Below, one piece after another: positions 23,285-34,277 of a stretch of DNA of 64,000 nucleotides. Every line of letters starts with the position of its first letter. Position 1 is the stretch's first letter. Origin of the DNA: Pseudophaeomoniella oleicola (Eukaryota > Ascomycota > Eurotiomycetes > Phaeomoniellales > Phaeomoniellaceae); NCBI GenBank assembly GCA_003868215.1, contig QWDQ01000010.1, positions 124,001-188,000 on the forward strand. The letters are read 5' to 3'. The position numbers and the translations under genes were made by a program. The notes beneath the pieces are model-generated. The model was not told the origin of the DNA and did not search any database. It worked only from the letters and a program-made list of their open reading frames with translations.

Positions 23285-24066
23285 ATGGAATTCGGCTACT
23301 CTAGTTCAGCGTCGAATTCACCAGAACACCCGGCTTTCGTCCTTCCATACATGAATGATAGTACTCCGGACTCATCTGGTCCTACCTCGCCCGATGTGAG
23401 CTACTCATTACCCCGATCACTGATGTTGACTTACATGAGTCGAAGGAAATCAAGCAAATGCTCGTCTACAATCCGGCAGCACCATATAATGCCATTCAGA
23501 ACTCCGGTAGTTATCCGTCAATTCGTTCTCCGGACACAAATACAATTCCAGTAGAATTCACCTATGCGGTCACTATTTCAGACGACCACAATCGAAGAAA
23601 GAGAGGACCTGGGAATACCGCAAAGGATAAGGGCAACGTTTCCAGCATGCATATGGTCAGTTCACTGCTTCGTGGATAATATGCAATCTCGTATTGACGG
23701 CATCTCTAGCGGCGGCGAGCCCAGAACAGAGCATCACAGAGAGCTTTTCGAGAAAGGAAGGAGAAACATCTCAAGGGCCTGGAATACCAGTTGACGAAAA
23801 TGCACGGGAAACACCAGGACTTAGTAGAATCGTACATGCACCAGACCGAGGAAGTGGCCAAACTCAACGCACGCATCCAAGAACTGGCCTCGGAGCTCGA
23901 AGCGCTTCGGAACGCGAACGAGAAGACGTTCAATGACATGATCATGCCTGATACCTTCGACGCTGGTTCCGGACTCACCAATTTATATCGAGGGCCCGAT
24001 GTCTACTTTGATAAGGGTGTCACCGAAGTATCTGGGGATGCTTCTCGAGACGATGATCTGATCTGA
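23285..24066 (+). CDS. bZIP transcription factor (Yap/Pap1-like basic region)
   Basis: Exons 23285-23395, 23440-23655, 23710-24066; 227 aa. The basic region opens exon 3: RRRAQNRASQRAFRERKEK (residues 110-128), with the N-x7-R DNA contacts (Asn115, Arg123) and the QRAFR signature of AP-1-like fungal factors. It runs into a coiled-coil zipper (about residues 130-172). The N-terminal 109 residues are Ser/Pro-rich and disordered. I see no Cys in the protein, so it lacks the redox-sensing Cys domains of Yap1/Pap1 and should not sense oxidants that way. The product is nuclear. The splice at 23655/23710 falls exactly before the basic region. The target pathway cannot be told. Confidence 0.9.
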
Positions 24067-26193
24067 TCCTGCTCTACACCGCTCTCCAGTATCGTAAATG
24101 ACTGCCGATATAGCGAGGTTCTTGCATAGTACCCTTTTTTTGTGCCACTTTCGTTGTATACTTTCTTCGGGGCGGTCGAGGAGATTGCTTTTCACTTGGG
24201 GACAGGGAGACCCTAGAAATCGTCAGGAAGTCAATTGATATGAATATTGTCCTACCGGTCGATTTTACAAATGAATCAAAGACGGGCAGCTTCCCAACAA
24301 TCATCATCATGCATAACAACTCGAAGCGCACAAGTACCTGGTCCCCCACAGAGGGTGAGATAGGACAAGTACACAATACCCTCTTCCCCCCGCCAATCCT
24401 CCTTACTAAATTGCAAGATGCACCTTGCACCTATGGACAACCCCAGAACCCAATGCAGTCTTTCGACCAAACCACCTCAATCAGATCCAACCCCTCCCTT
24501 TTCTTTCGTTCGCACGCGCGCATCTCTCGTCCTTACCCCGAACCAAACTCAGCCTTAGCCTCGCCGCATCTCGGCGAGCCCTAGGGGCTAATCACGTTCA
24601 GTCAGCCTGCATACATGCAGGCATGCATGCATGCATCCATGGCCCAATCGCCCGATAAGGTATGGAGCCATATTACATGGTGGGGTCCAGACTTGTGGTT
24701 AGGCGCAGGAAGAGTTGAAATGGGGAAAGGATGAAAGAGATGAAGAAGATATGCACCTGTCTGAAAGTGTACATGGAGTTTCCCGTCGTTGGGGTTGGAC
24801 TACTATTCTGATGAAGTACCGACTGACTACTGACTACCTTTGTTCAACAAAAATCGAACGCTCGCTGCCCTAATACATGAAACAACCAAGCAATCTCCCC
24901 CCAACCCCCTCCTTCCCCTTCCTATCTCCTTCTTCGAAGCTCATACAGCCTCCACGCATCCAGATTCCATTTTCCTGCTCCCTCCCAAACCAGCAAATAC
25001 ACCCAGTGGCACAAACTGCAATGCATGTATATAGACCACACATCATAAGGCCGCGGCAGTGTTGAAGCCGTTCTGGTGTGGTTGGTCCGAGGCAGGGGAG
25101 ATACATATCTACATAGTCAGTAGCTTCGGTGCGTAAGTAAGTTGGTCAGGGCGTATTCAGAGAAGGGGGGTTGGAGGTCACATGTAGATATCTAGTTCGC
25201 TAGATGCCTGCCTGCCTGCCAGTCATGACCGACTGTTACAAAGGGCAAGAACCTAGATACTTACAAAGGCAGGCATATAGATACTGGCAGGTAGATATAT
25301 CGAAATCCGGATCTCCGCCGTAAGCCTCGGTTCGATAGTTCCCCTTGTCCCCCTCCCCTTCCCCCACCTTGCAGTTTACACTACGATACAAAGAGAAAGG
25401 TACATACATACATAAAACTTTCGGAGAGAAATCACGAACACAGGCAGGCACAGGCACACACAGAGACACACACACACAGAGTTCCGGTTTGGGGTATTAC
25501 TCGCAGCGAATCATCGCCGGGAGCCGTGCTTGTACAACGTATCTGAAAAAGACAAGGGAAAACCCTGCTGGACACTTCGCGTGGAGGAGCGACAGCACAC
25601 AGCTTGAGCTACCTAGGGACTGGCTGGCAATGTCGCTGTGTGGGGGCCGACAGGGCTGATCATCATAGACACTTCTGTCCTACAGGAAAAGGTAATGGGG
25701 TGGATGGAAGCAAGCAAACAGCGTGTGGAGCACGTGGATTGAGGAGATCTGTGGAGGAGCAGCGACTGATTGGGACGCCGTCGGCTCCGAATGAATAGGT
25801 ATATGTGCATGGACACTCCGCTGGTGTGGAAGTCGGCGAAATTGTCTCTGTGTTTTGGAGCGATCAGACACGGGTTGAGGCCATCTAGATGATGTTTTGG
25901 ATTACCCGATCTCTGGAGAGGCTCGTCAGCCATCTGCTCTTGGTGTCTTAGACCGTTTTCTTGTGCGTAGTGGTAGTGAGATACAGAAAGTGCCGTTTGG
26001 ATATATGAGAGCGAGGAGGATATGATAACCATACCCTTGAATCGAATACTTGTGTGATTCTCTCTAATCTGTTTTTGGATAGAGTGGAACATAATCCATT
26101 CTAACCTCGAGACTATTTGAGTCCGCTTATTATGTATGTTGATATGTTCGAAATCCTCTCGTGAACGATATCCACGAAACTCATCGTCTTTCA
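24067..26193. other. Intergenic region between bZIP and metaxin 3' ends
   Basis: Tail-to-tail region with GCATGCATGC-type repeats near 24615-24640, CA/GA-rich tracts near 25445-25480 and GCCTGCCT repeats near 25207. A 194-codon minus-strand frame (25613-26197) shows no domain and overlaps the metaxin 3' UTR. No gene called. Confidence 0.5.
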
Positions 26194-27236
26194 TCATGAA
26201 GAATAATATCTTGCCATGATTCTCTCCGCATGTCTGGCCAGGTTATCAAACCTTCGGAGCTGTTCCCGTAACCTGGTGTCTCTCCAGCCAAGGACTCCGT
26301 CCTTATCCAGTATTAAATATGTGTAAGCGAAAATACTAGCGTCAAAGAGCTGTGGTTCATCACCGGCAAAGAACCAATCGTCGTCCCCCAACGCTGTCGA
26401 AAGTGCCTCGAATGCCAGCCTTGCCTCGGTGTATATCCCATCTTGGTCCAACGATGGCGTCGAGGATGGGGACAATTTGAGGAGCTCGGCCTGGGCCGCA
26501 GATTGGATTTGATGAGCAAGGGCGGTCTGAACAATGACGGAGGAAGTGGAAGGAGAAATGTACAGCCTTTGAACAACTGCATCAAAATTCCGAGGTACGA
26601 GGTACAGGGTGTGAAGCCAAGCCGCCCGAATCCGATGGTCGAGGAGAGACGTATAAGCCTCTGCTTCTGCAGGAGAGGCGAGAGGCCTACCACCTTTCTG
26701 AGAAACCCATTTCGGTATTTTGGAAGATGCGACCGGAGAAGACGATGAGGCTGGAAGAAGATATGGCAATGCGCCGGACGGAGAAGAGTGGTTATTTGAG
26801 GGCAACAGACCATGCCTTATGCCACAGAAACGCAAGTATGTCTGTGATTTCATCAGCATAAACCGCAGTGCTGTTAGAGCTATTTAGCATCCTGATTTCT
26901 TACCTGCCACTTAAGACACGCGGGATTGAAAGATGGTCGGCCTTTTTTGGCTCCGTCTGCGGTCGCGAAGACGTACAATACATCCCGTCCGTGCTTGTGC
27001 GACGCCCTTTCTGGTAATTCATTTGGCCCATAGGTTTTCAGAGGAAACTTGTCGAACACTTGCTTGATGGGTTGAGGCAGACTGAAGAAGCTGGAACCTG
27101 CGATTGGTTTTGGTGATTTCTCGCTTTTCCCCTGCTCATGTTGTGTGCTCGCATCTGCACCTGAGTTCATATGTGCTTTTGTATTCTCAAGTACGTTATG
27201 GCTCGCAGCTTCTGGTCGGATGTCATCTTTGGTCAT
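26194..27236 (-). CDS. Metaxin-like subunit of the mitochondrial SAM complex (Sam35/Tom38 type)
   Basis: Exons 26904-27236 and 26194-26841; 326 aa. The N-terminal half has the fungal signature PIKQVFDKFPLKTYGPNELP, followed by a thioredoxin-like fold region ending FNPACLKWQTYLRFCGI across the splice. The C-terminal half is GST-C/metaxin-like (ALSTALGDDDWFFAGDEPQ, FDASIFAYTYLIL). Such proteins sit on the mitochondrial outer membrane and help insert beta-barrel proteins. The protein has no transmembrane helix, as expected for peripheral Sam35 types. The intron (26842-26903) has a perfect gtaaga donor and cacag acceptor. The ATG at 27236 is the first in frame. Whether it is Sam35 or Sam37 is inferred from the N-terminal motif. 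Confidence 0.82.
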
Positions 27237-28040
27237 TGTTATCCATGTCTTGCGCCAATAATCCTATGCCGTTGCGTTGTACTTGTCGTTAGCAAGACAG
27301 CTAGCTGCACTGGCGTCTTTTTGACGTCACAGAACAGAGCTGGTAGAGATTTTGATTGATGCTCCGGAGAACTGAGAACGTGGTCCCTAATGCGATGAAG
27401 TGCTGGTAAATAAATCTCTTTGGATGTCTACTGTCTTTGTCTTGTCGGAGCTCGTGCCTGGATCATTTTCGCTTGGACCATCCCAGAACGTTGAAAGGGT
27501 CCTTTTTAACGCGAAACTCCGGCTCCGCATGTCGCCTTGCGATTTGATTTAACGATTGTGTTTCGTCCTTTGATATCCGCCCGCAGTACTCAACTTTATC
27601 CCACCGCAGACCATATTCCACCCGCCCGCAGTCTCACGTCGGTCAACGCTTAGGACTCAAGTCTGTTATATATGAAACGCCGGATACTATTGCAGGAACA
27701 TGTCAACGTCAAGCACCTTGTGATGGATTGATGGCAGTCATCACCTCTATTCGAATGCGCCGCAGTTAGTCGAAATCACAAGCCATCATCACTATTGGGA
27801 CTAGCAACACCCAGTACGCCAACACTGTGGCAGTCACTTTTTGTGCCATTGGTTGTCTCTCAGGATACCGACAGTGTTCTAGTGGCCAATTCCCTGGAGC
27901 TGCGCCTCTGCGATCCTGCTTTTTGCTTCTGTAGGCAGCTTACGACAGCCGAGCCTCACGAGTTCAGAATTCTCTCCAGTTCAAAGAGGTTTCGTATCTA
28001 GCGCCACTCGCTGTCTCCGCTTTAGAGATTCCTGACAGCC
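27237..28040. promoter_or_regulatory. Divergent promoter region of metaxin and copper-fist genes
   Basis: The two genes start 804 bp apart on opposite strands. I see no recognisable copper-response element or open frame of note. Confidence 0.4.
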
Positions 28041-29816
28041 ATGCCGGAGGCCGTCAATGGTGCTCGATATGCGTGCCAGAAATGCATGAATGGGCATAGA
28101 ACGAAAACATGTCAGCATTGGGAGAATGAGCATGACAAGCTCGCTCGATCGATAGACATCGAAAAGGTCGCACCCGGAGTATCACGAGAAAACATTGCCG
28201 TTTTTGCAAAGACCAGGAATGCAGGTCGACCAAAGGCTGCAGATTTGGAGAAGGAAAAGAAGGGGACAACACTCTATCTCTTACTTAAGACGACTGTGGA
28301 CGGCAAAGAAACATGCAAGGCCATTGGAGAGATCGACATAGATGCAGATGGTAATCAAAAGGAGACCCGAAAGATGTGCTGTTCGAGTAATAGCACCCCT
28401 TCCCCCAGCAACCATAATCGATCAAAGTCTGGGAGCAGTGTACCGACGTCCTCGAAGAAACGACCCCTGGAAGACATGAAGATCGGGGATGTATCATACG
28501 AAACTACCAGAAAGAACCCCAAGCACGAGTGTAAATGTGGATCAGGCTGTGGCTGCAGCTTCTGTCCTCAACATCCAAACAACAAGGCGACTCAGGAGGC
28601 TATGCGTAAGGTAGTTGGCCAAGTCCAGCAGGAAGTTTTGTTACACCCTAAGCAGCACGGACAGATCCAAATTCAACAAGATCTTCCGAGCATCGTGTCT
28701 TGCGGTGGTGGTCATATTACGGGTGCCAACTCGCAGATCTATGCTACTGATGATGTGAGCGTTTTCAATACTTGGAGAGAGGAAGCAGACAACACGGGCA
28801 ATTACATGACAACAGTTCCCTTCGACTGGAGCTCGTCCTTCCCATTTGATAATGACAGGAGTACTGGTAGTCCTGCCTCAATCCAAAGCCCACAGAAGCT
28901 CCATTTCAATGGCATAGAAAGTCCTATGTCTATGGGATTACACAACGGCTCCAGTGATCGTTCTGCAATTACATCTGTGGATGACCTTCAACTTCCTAGC
29001 CCAATACAGTCACAAAATCACTCTCTAGAGCTGTTTACACCACTGGATGGCTGGGTCAACGGTGCTATACAGCAACAAAACGTTCCAGACGTTGGCTTCC
29101 AAGGCTTACCACCACAGATGGTAAATGGGTACTACCATCAGCAGCCGCTGGTATATAATACAGTCAACCACACTCCCTCGACGCCGACAAGTTTGCCGCA
29201 GTCTTCATGCTGCAGTAAAGGGGTTGACACTAATGTGTACCCAAATCAACAGCCGCTTCAGGAAAATATGAGCTTTCGATCGCCTCCGGCTATGTTTCCA
29301 GCCGAGACACAATTCGGATTTACTCAGCCAACGGCCGGACCGACAGTCGAACCTTCAATGTTCAGCGGGCTGTCCATCACTCAACAAGCTCCTCCTTTGC
29401 ACGGTCAAACGCAGTCAGCACAGATGCTGTCGTCATCCACTCAATATGGCTTGCAAAACAATCTGCAGATACGACAGCTTGGGCACCGTCACATGGACAG
29501 CCAGCTCTCGAATCTCCCTGGTCATTTAAAAGCATCTCGAGAACTCGTGGAGTCATCGCACATACCGACCTCCATGATACGGAGACACACCGCTTCCATG
29601 GACAGTGTCATACGTCATCCAAATACTACACGCGCAACAACCCCATACAGTGCCAGCACAACGCCATTCATGACTCCAGCAACTTACGAAACCGATACAA
29701 GTTCGCTCGCGCACACATCTCCAGCTATGCCAGATGGCTTAGATCCTAGCATGATGTTCTGGCCGCAGCAGATGGTGTCACCTACAGCCAGTGGTCAAAT
29801 CCCCTTTCCGGTATAG
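28041..29816 (+). CDS. Copper-fist transcription factor with a CuR-like Cys motif
   Basis: Single exon, 591 aa. The N-terminal copper fist has the zinc knuckle C12-x2-C15-x8-C24-x-H26 (ACQKCMNGHR) and the minor-groove GRP motif at 62-64. The gap between them is longer than in Ace1/Mac1, and the usual SQCxHC end of the fist is replaced by KAADLEK. Residues 164-181 hold a C-x-C-x3-C-x-C-x2-C-x2-HPNN block (CGSGCGCSFC), as in copper-sensing regions of fungal copper-fist factors. The remaining 400 residues are Gln/Ser/Pro-rich, typical of an activation region. It likely senses Cu(I) and controls copper uptake or detoxification genes in the nucleus. The divergent fist leaves room for altered DNA binding. 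Confidence 0.88.
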   Translation: MPEAVNGARYACQKCMNGHRTKTCQHWENEHDKLARSIDIEKVAPGVSRENIAVFAKTRNAGRPKAADLEKEKKGTTLYLLLKTTVDGKETCKAIGEIDIDADGNQKETRKMCCSSNSTPSPSNHNRSKSGSSVPTSSKKRPLEDMKIGDVSYETTRKNPKHECKCGSGCGCSFCPQHPNNKATQEAMRKVVGQVQQEVLLHPKQHGQIQIQQDLPSIVSCGGGHITGANSQIYATDDVSVFNTWREEADNTGNYMTTVPFDWSSSFPFDNDRSTGSPASIQSPQKLHFNGIESPMSMGLHNGSSDRSAITSVDDLQLPSPIQSQNHSLELFTPLDGWVNGAIQQQNVPDVGFQGLPPQMVNGYYHQQPLVYNTVNHTPSTPTSLPQSSCCSKGVDTNVYPNQQPLQENMSFRSPPAMFPAETQFGFTQPTAGPTVEPSMFSGLSITQQAPPLHGQTQSAQMLSSSTQYGLQNNLQIRQLGHRHMDSQLSNLPGHLKASRELVESSHIPTSMIRRHTASMDSVIRHPNTTRATTPYSASTTPFMTPATYETDTSSLAHTSPAMPDGLDPSMMFWPQQMVSPTASGQIPFPV

Positions 29817-32054
29817 AAAGGTGAATTGTTCAGTGGCCAGTAATGTTGCTGAACAGTGAGTGCATCTACAACTTCACTATAAATATCCAACTAGCATTTC
29901 CAAAAGGATATTTTTGAGCGTATTCGAGCGTTGGCGCAGGAGGTATACTATGAAGTCTACGCTATTTTCAGGCGTCCCAATATATGCAATTCTTTATAAA
30001 TCAGGAGGTATATAGAAATGATCATTGTTCTTACATTTTCTCTCTCCCTTGCGAAGCAACAGGCGAAACGACTTAATACAAGCTTGCCATGGGGACGACC
30101 TCCCTCTTAGACAGGTATGTGCATCTGTGTATGTAGGTACATAGGTACCAGGCTTCATTCCAAAACCTCTCTCTCTCTATCTCCCTCTTGATGTCCCTCT
30201 TCTCTGTCCCTCTCCCACCGAATATGCGTCTCTGAGGAATCCTCGACCGTACATATCGCACTTACGTAAGATTTCCATTTCGCTTTTCGCAACGACAAAG
30301 AAATGTCACTTAGTCATCTCTCTTAGCAGTTCCGTCTAGGCATCCATCCTAATTTACCTACCCGACGACGTAATCAATGCTGTTACATTTCATTTCATCT
30401 CATTAGGCATCCGTGGATTTTCGAGACTGTGGCTGACGCGTGTCACTTACTCATCCCTAAAACCAAATTTTATTTTATTTTTCATTCAAAGGAAGGCGCC
30501 AATTTTTCTTATATAATGTTGGAAAAGAAGAACAATGAAATAAAACGGTAGTCGTTTAGGGGGTCGGGGGAAATTGTTACTATATATAGAATTGTAAGTT
30601 CCGTACCTAGGGTATCCAATCACTGCCTATTAGAGTCCTTAAAACGCTGGGAGCCTTGGTACCTGAGTATAAAAAACATACACGCCAGATCTACTTCCGT
30701 CAGGCAATTCTCAAGATGACCCAATCAGATGAACCGTGCGTGCTCTAAAAGAAAGAGAGAAGAAAAGAAAGAAGAAATGCGAAGAGAGGGGGGTAGAGGG
30801 AGAGAAAGAGGAAAGACCTAGAGCCCGCCCCTTCCCCCCGAAGGAGGCTCAGCTCAGCTCTGATTAATTACTCCCTCAGCCAAGAGACTTTGGTACCTAC
30901 CGTGCTCTACATGCACATCTTTTCTTAGCAGATAGTCTTGGGGGCCGGCGTACGAGGGAGAGGAAAGGAAAGGAAAGGAAGGGGCCTTTTCCCTCCTTCT
31001 GATCCCCTGGGTTCTCGTGATACTTTACTCCCTTCAGCCCCTTTCAGCCCTCTCTCTCAGCCGCACTAGGTAGCTACCTAGGTAGGTAGACACAAGGTGA
31101 GCAGGGTCTGCAAAAAGTACCTAGGTTGTCGTGTTATGTGGTAGTGGAGTGGGGCGGCTACGGATTCAGGACAGGTTTAGATCAGGTAAAATTATTACTC
31201 AACTTGACTCGTCAGTCGTAAGTCAGCTGGCAAGCTGGTTGAGGTAAGGCAGAATAAGGCAAGGCAAGGCAAAGCAAGGCAAGCGCAAAGTGAAAGGGAG
31301 GGGTGATGGAGAGGATGACCGGACGGGGGATAAATCGTAATCTGTTGTGTACCTATGTACCTTTCTTGACTCTGCTTGTCTGAGTTCGTTTGTAGGGTGC
31401 TCGCACTCTGAAGTCAAGCTAGGCTCATGACTCACTGAGATAGAGAGGGATGAGTTTGCCCTGCTTTTTGCTGAATACGGACTTCATCTACATTTCTCTC
31501 TATGAGTATCTGTGTAGCATTGAGGAAAGTTTCATTATCAGGCTGCTAGGATATATAGTACAGTCAGGTAAGGAAGATTATAACATCTTCTCTGACTACC
31601 ACCGAGTAAACTCTTAACACCGCCCATTACCGATCCCGCCATGCAAGGAACGTGTGGGTAACCTATAAGCCCATAAACAAGTCAAAGAGTGTCATAAACG
31701 CGTCCAATTTTTCCCTCCCGTGCTCATCCTTTTCTAGTTCCGTTGTACACTGCAAATGAACAAATGGACTTGTAGGAAACGTGATCAATCAAAGCCCTTG
31801 CGGATGCCGCCAACTTCTTGTCTAAGCCCAAAAACGCCCGGCAGACTCTCTGGCCTTAATGCTGAAAGTCGACCCATAATGCTAAGATGAAAGATAAGCA
31901 CCTGTAACACCGGTTATGCCGAATGGTGGTCTGAAGTAAAAAAAAACCCCCCAATAAACGCCGATTTGCGCTATGCAGTAAAAAGGATAGTAGTCGATAG
32001 TGGATGGAGCTCTTGTATATAAGACTACCATCAAAGATGCCTCGATATAGTAGC
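29817..32054. other. Intergenic region between copper-fist and MedA 3' ends
   Basis: Tail-to-tail, low in complexity: CT/GA-rich tracts, GGAAA repeats near 30960, AAGGC repeats at 31244-31284 and TAGGTA words. No gene is visible. Confidence 0.5.
31244..31284 (+). repeat. Imperfect AAGGC tandem repeat
   Basis: About seven 5-nt units of AAGGC/AAAGC type in a row in intergenic DNA. Confidence 0.7.
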
Positions 32055-34277
32055 CTAGCCGCTGCTTGTAGGATATCCAGTTGGATACGAGACTGGTGGC
32101 ATTGAATATGCCGCTGCAGTCACAGGGGTGGCTCGAGGGTATGTGAACGTATGCCCAGTCGTAGGAATGTTACTGGTCACATTACCAAAGGATGCGAAGT
32201 CGATAGGTGCACCAAGTCTGCCAATAGGCGCACTTAGAGCTGGTAGTGGTGGAGCTTGAGGCTGAGGCATGATCGCCTGTTGATAGGAGTAGGTCGGTTG
32301 GTAAGTTAAACCAGCAGTGGTCGGGGTAGGAACTTGAAGGCGCAAGTCCACAGCTGGTTGAGAGGATGATGTTGGATATCGTTGCATCTGGCCCATCACA
32401 GTGCTGTAAGCAGATGGTGTGCTGGACGATTGTGATGGTCGAGGAACACGAGCATCAATAGTGCCTCCCTGTGACATACGGGAAGATGAGTAGTTTGGGG
32501 TTGAAGGGATGGCGGCAGCTGTGGATGAATAACTGGCAGACTATACATTGTTAATGGTGCCAGGAAGAACGGGGGTTAGTATGCTTACGTATTTTCCAAT
32601 GATCTTTTTCAAGGCATGCGCAAGAATCTTCCAGGGAAACACTTTGACGTCCTTCTCAATGTTCCGAGGCTTCGGATTGGGGAACCCCATTATCAACTTG
32701 AAGAAGTCATCACTCTCCGGCTTCGACTTGGAAACGGTGAGAGGCCTGAATCCTTCAAGGTTGCGCCTAATGCGATTCTTCTCTTCCACAGTAAATCTCA
32801 CGGCGACGAGGGACTCGAGCAGGTAGATGGTGTCGACGCTGGTCACAAAACATTCCTTCTTTTCCTCCCACCAAATACAGCTGATACAGATCGAGTTTGG
32901 TTGGCGTTCCTCTGGAGTGATGGCCACGAAGTCCGCAGAGATTGTGCTTCCACTTTGCCGTCGACTGAATTGCACTAAACGTCGTCTGACATCCCATTCT
33001 TCTCTGGTCCAGCCCTCGGCCATCACGTCCAGGTTGCCCTCGAGCTTAAGAGTAGCTTTGTGTGGATACATTGAGTATGGATTGAAGGCCTGGACGGATG
33101 ATATGGTGGGGGCAGTCGCCTGTTGAATTGTGGAAGTTCGTACTAGGGCCGGGGCTTTGGGGTTCGCATCTGTGTCTGAGGGACGAGCTGGTGTCGCTGC
33201 TAATGCTGGACTCAGAGCCGCCTTGTTGACAGCCGAAAAGGACGGACTGTAAGACGGAGTATGAGGGGAAGGCGCCTTGAGCGAGGACTGGGAAGCAGTT
33301 GAAGTAGAATAATGGTGACCATAGGACTGTGGAGGTGTACCTTGTTGATATCTGTTTTGGTAGAGGTTTGCTCCAGTCGGCGTGGGTAAGAAAGGTGAAT
33401 AAGGCGATGTTGCGCTTGTGCTGAGAGTATACTCTGCACCTGCCTCATGTGTACGCAGTTGACTGACGCTGGTCCGCTTCCCTGGGTGGAGTAAGACATC
33501 GTCAGAGCTCGATGACAGCTTCCTCTTGCGCGAGAGGTCTCTTGCAGTAGACGCGTCGCCATGGCCGTGGTAAGTGAATGCGCCTACCTCTACAGCTTGC
33601 GGGGCCGATGTCGAACCACCCACACCTGCCATTACTAGGACGAGGGGAACACTGAAAGAATGATGGCCAGTTTCAAGGAAAGCAGGTGCTTCGGCCGACA
33701 ACGCATACTGTTTCAGAGCAGCATTCAAAGAAGGGATCTGCTCAATGAGACATACGACCCGCTTCGAGCCGAAAGAAAGGTATATAGACGGTAAAGGCTG
33801 TGCAAGAAGGTCGTGTACAGTCCTCACATATACATAGACACGTGTGCCTTCTTCGGCGTCCTGTGGAGTGTAAGATGTAATCTCGGGCAGTTGACGAATG
33901 CGAGGGTCGAAGAACGATGACCTATTCTCGTCATAAGGGTCGCTTTGAGCCGACAAGTCAGAGCTTGTCATATAATGTAACTGGTCATTGTCCTCTGATA
34001 AGGCCGGATGATAGATGAGGTGGGTAGCATAAGGTGGCTGAGCGTAAGTGCCATAGGCTGTGGGATCCTGCAAGCCTGTCGTGTGGTAATCTGACAACGC
34101 CAAAACGTTAGCCCTCTTATGTGTGATTTAGCGGCTGGCCCCGAACCACCCTGGCTAGGGTGTTGCCAAAAACAGAGCGACCTGAGGTCGGGCCAAAAAA
34201 AAAAAAGGAAAAGCAAAATAGCACGGGTCTGACATACCGAGCACATCACCTTGCGACACCTTCTCAAAGGACGACAT
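32055..34277 (-). CDS. medA: MedA-type developmental regulator (Medusa/acon-3/Ren1 family)
   Basis: Exons 34238-34277, 32589-34090, 32055-32540; 675 aa from the ATG at 34277. Residues about 360-514 are the strongly conserved family block: RRRLVQFSRRQSGSTI, NSICISCIWWEEKKECFVTS, TIYLLESLVAVRFTVEEKN, MGFPNPKPRNIEKDVKVFPW, LAHALKKIIGKY. The family (Aspergillus medA, Neurospora acon-3, Magnaporthe Acr1, Fusarium Ren1) controls conidiophore development and, in pathogens, virulence. The flanks are Ser/Pro/Tyr/Gln-rich. The intron 32541-32588 is clear. The start is uncertain: the frame stays open through 34400 and, across a well-formed intron, from 34525 upward without an ATG. Confidence 0.93.

Noticed and set aside
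25613-26197. 194-codon minus-strand open frame after the metaxin gene
   Set aside because: Overlaps the metaxin 3' end, composition is not protein-like, and no motif is visible.
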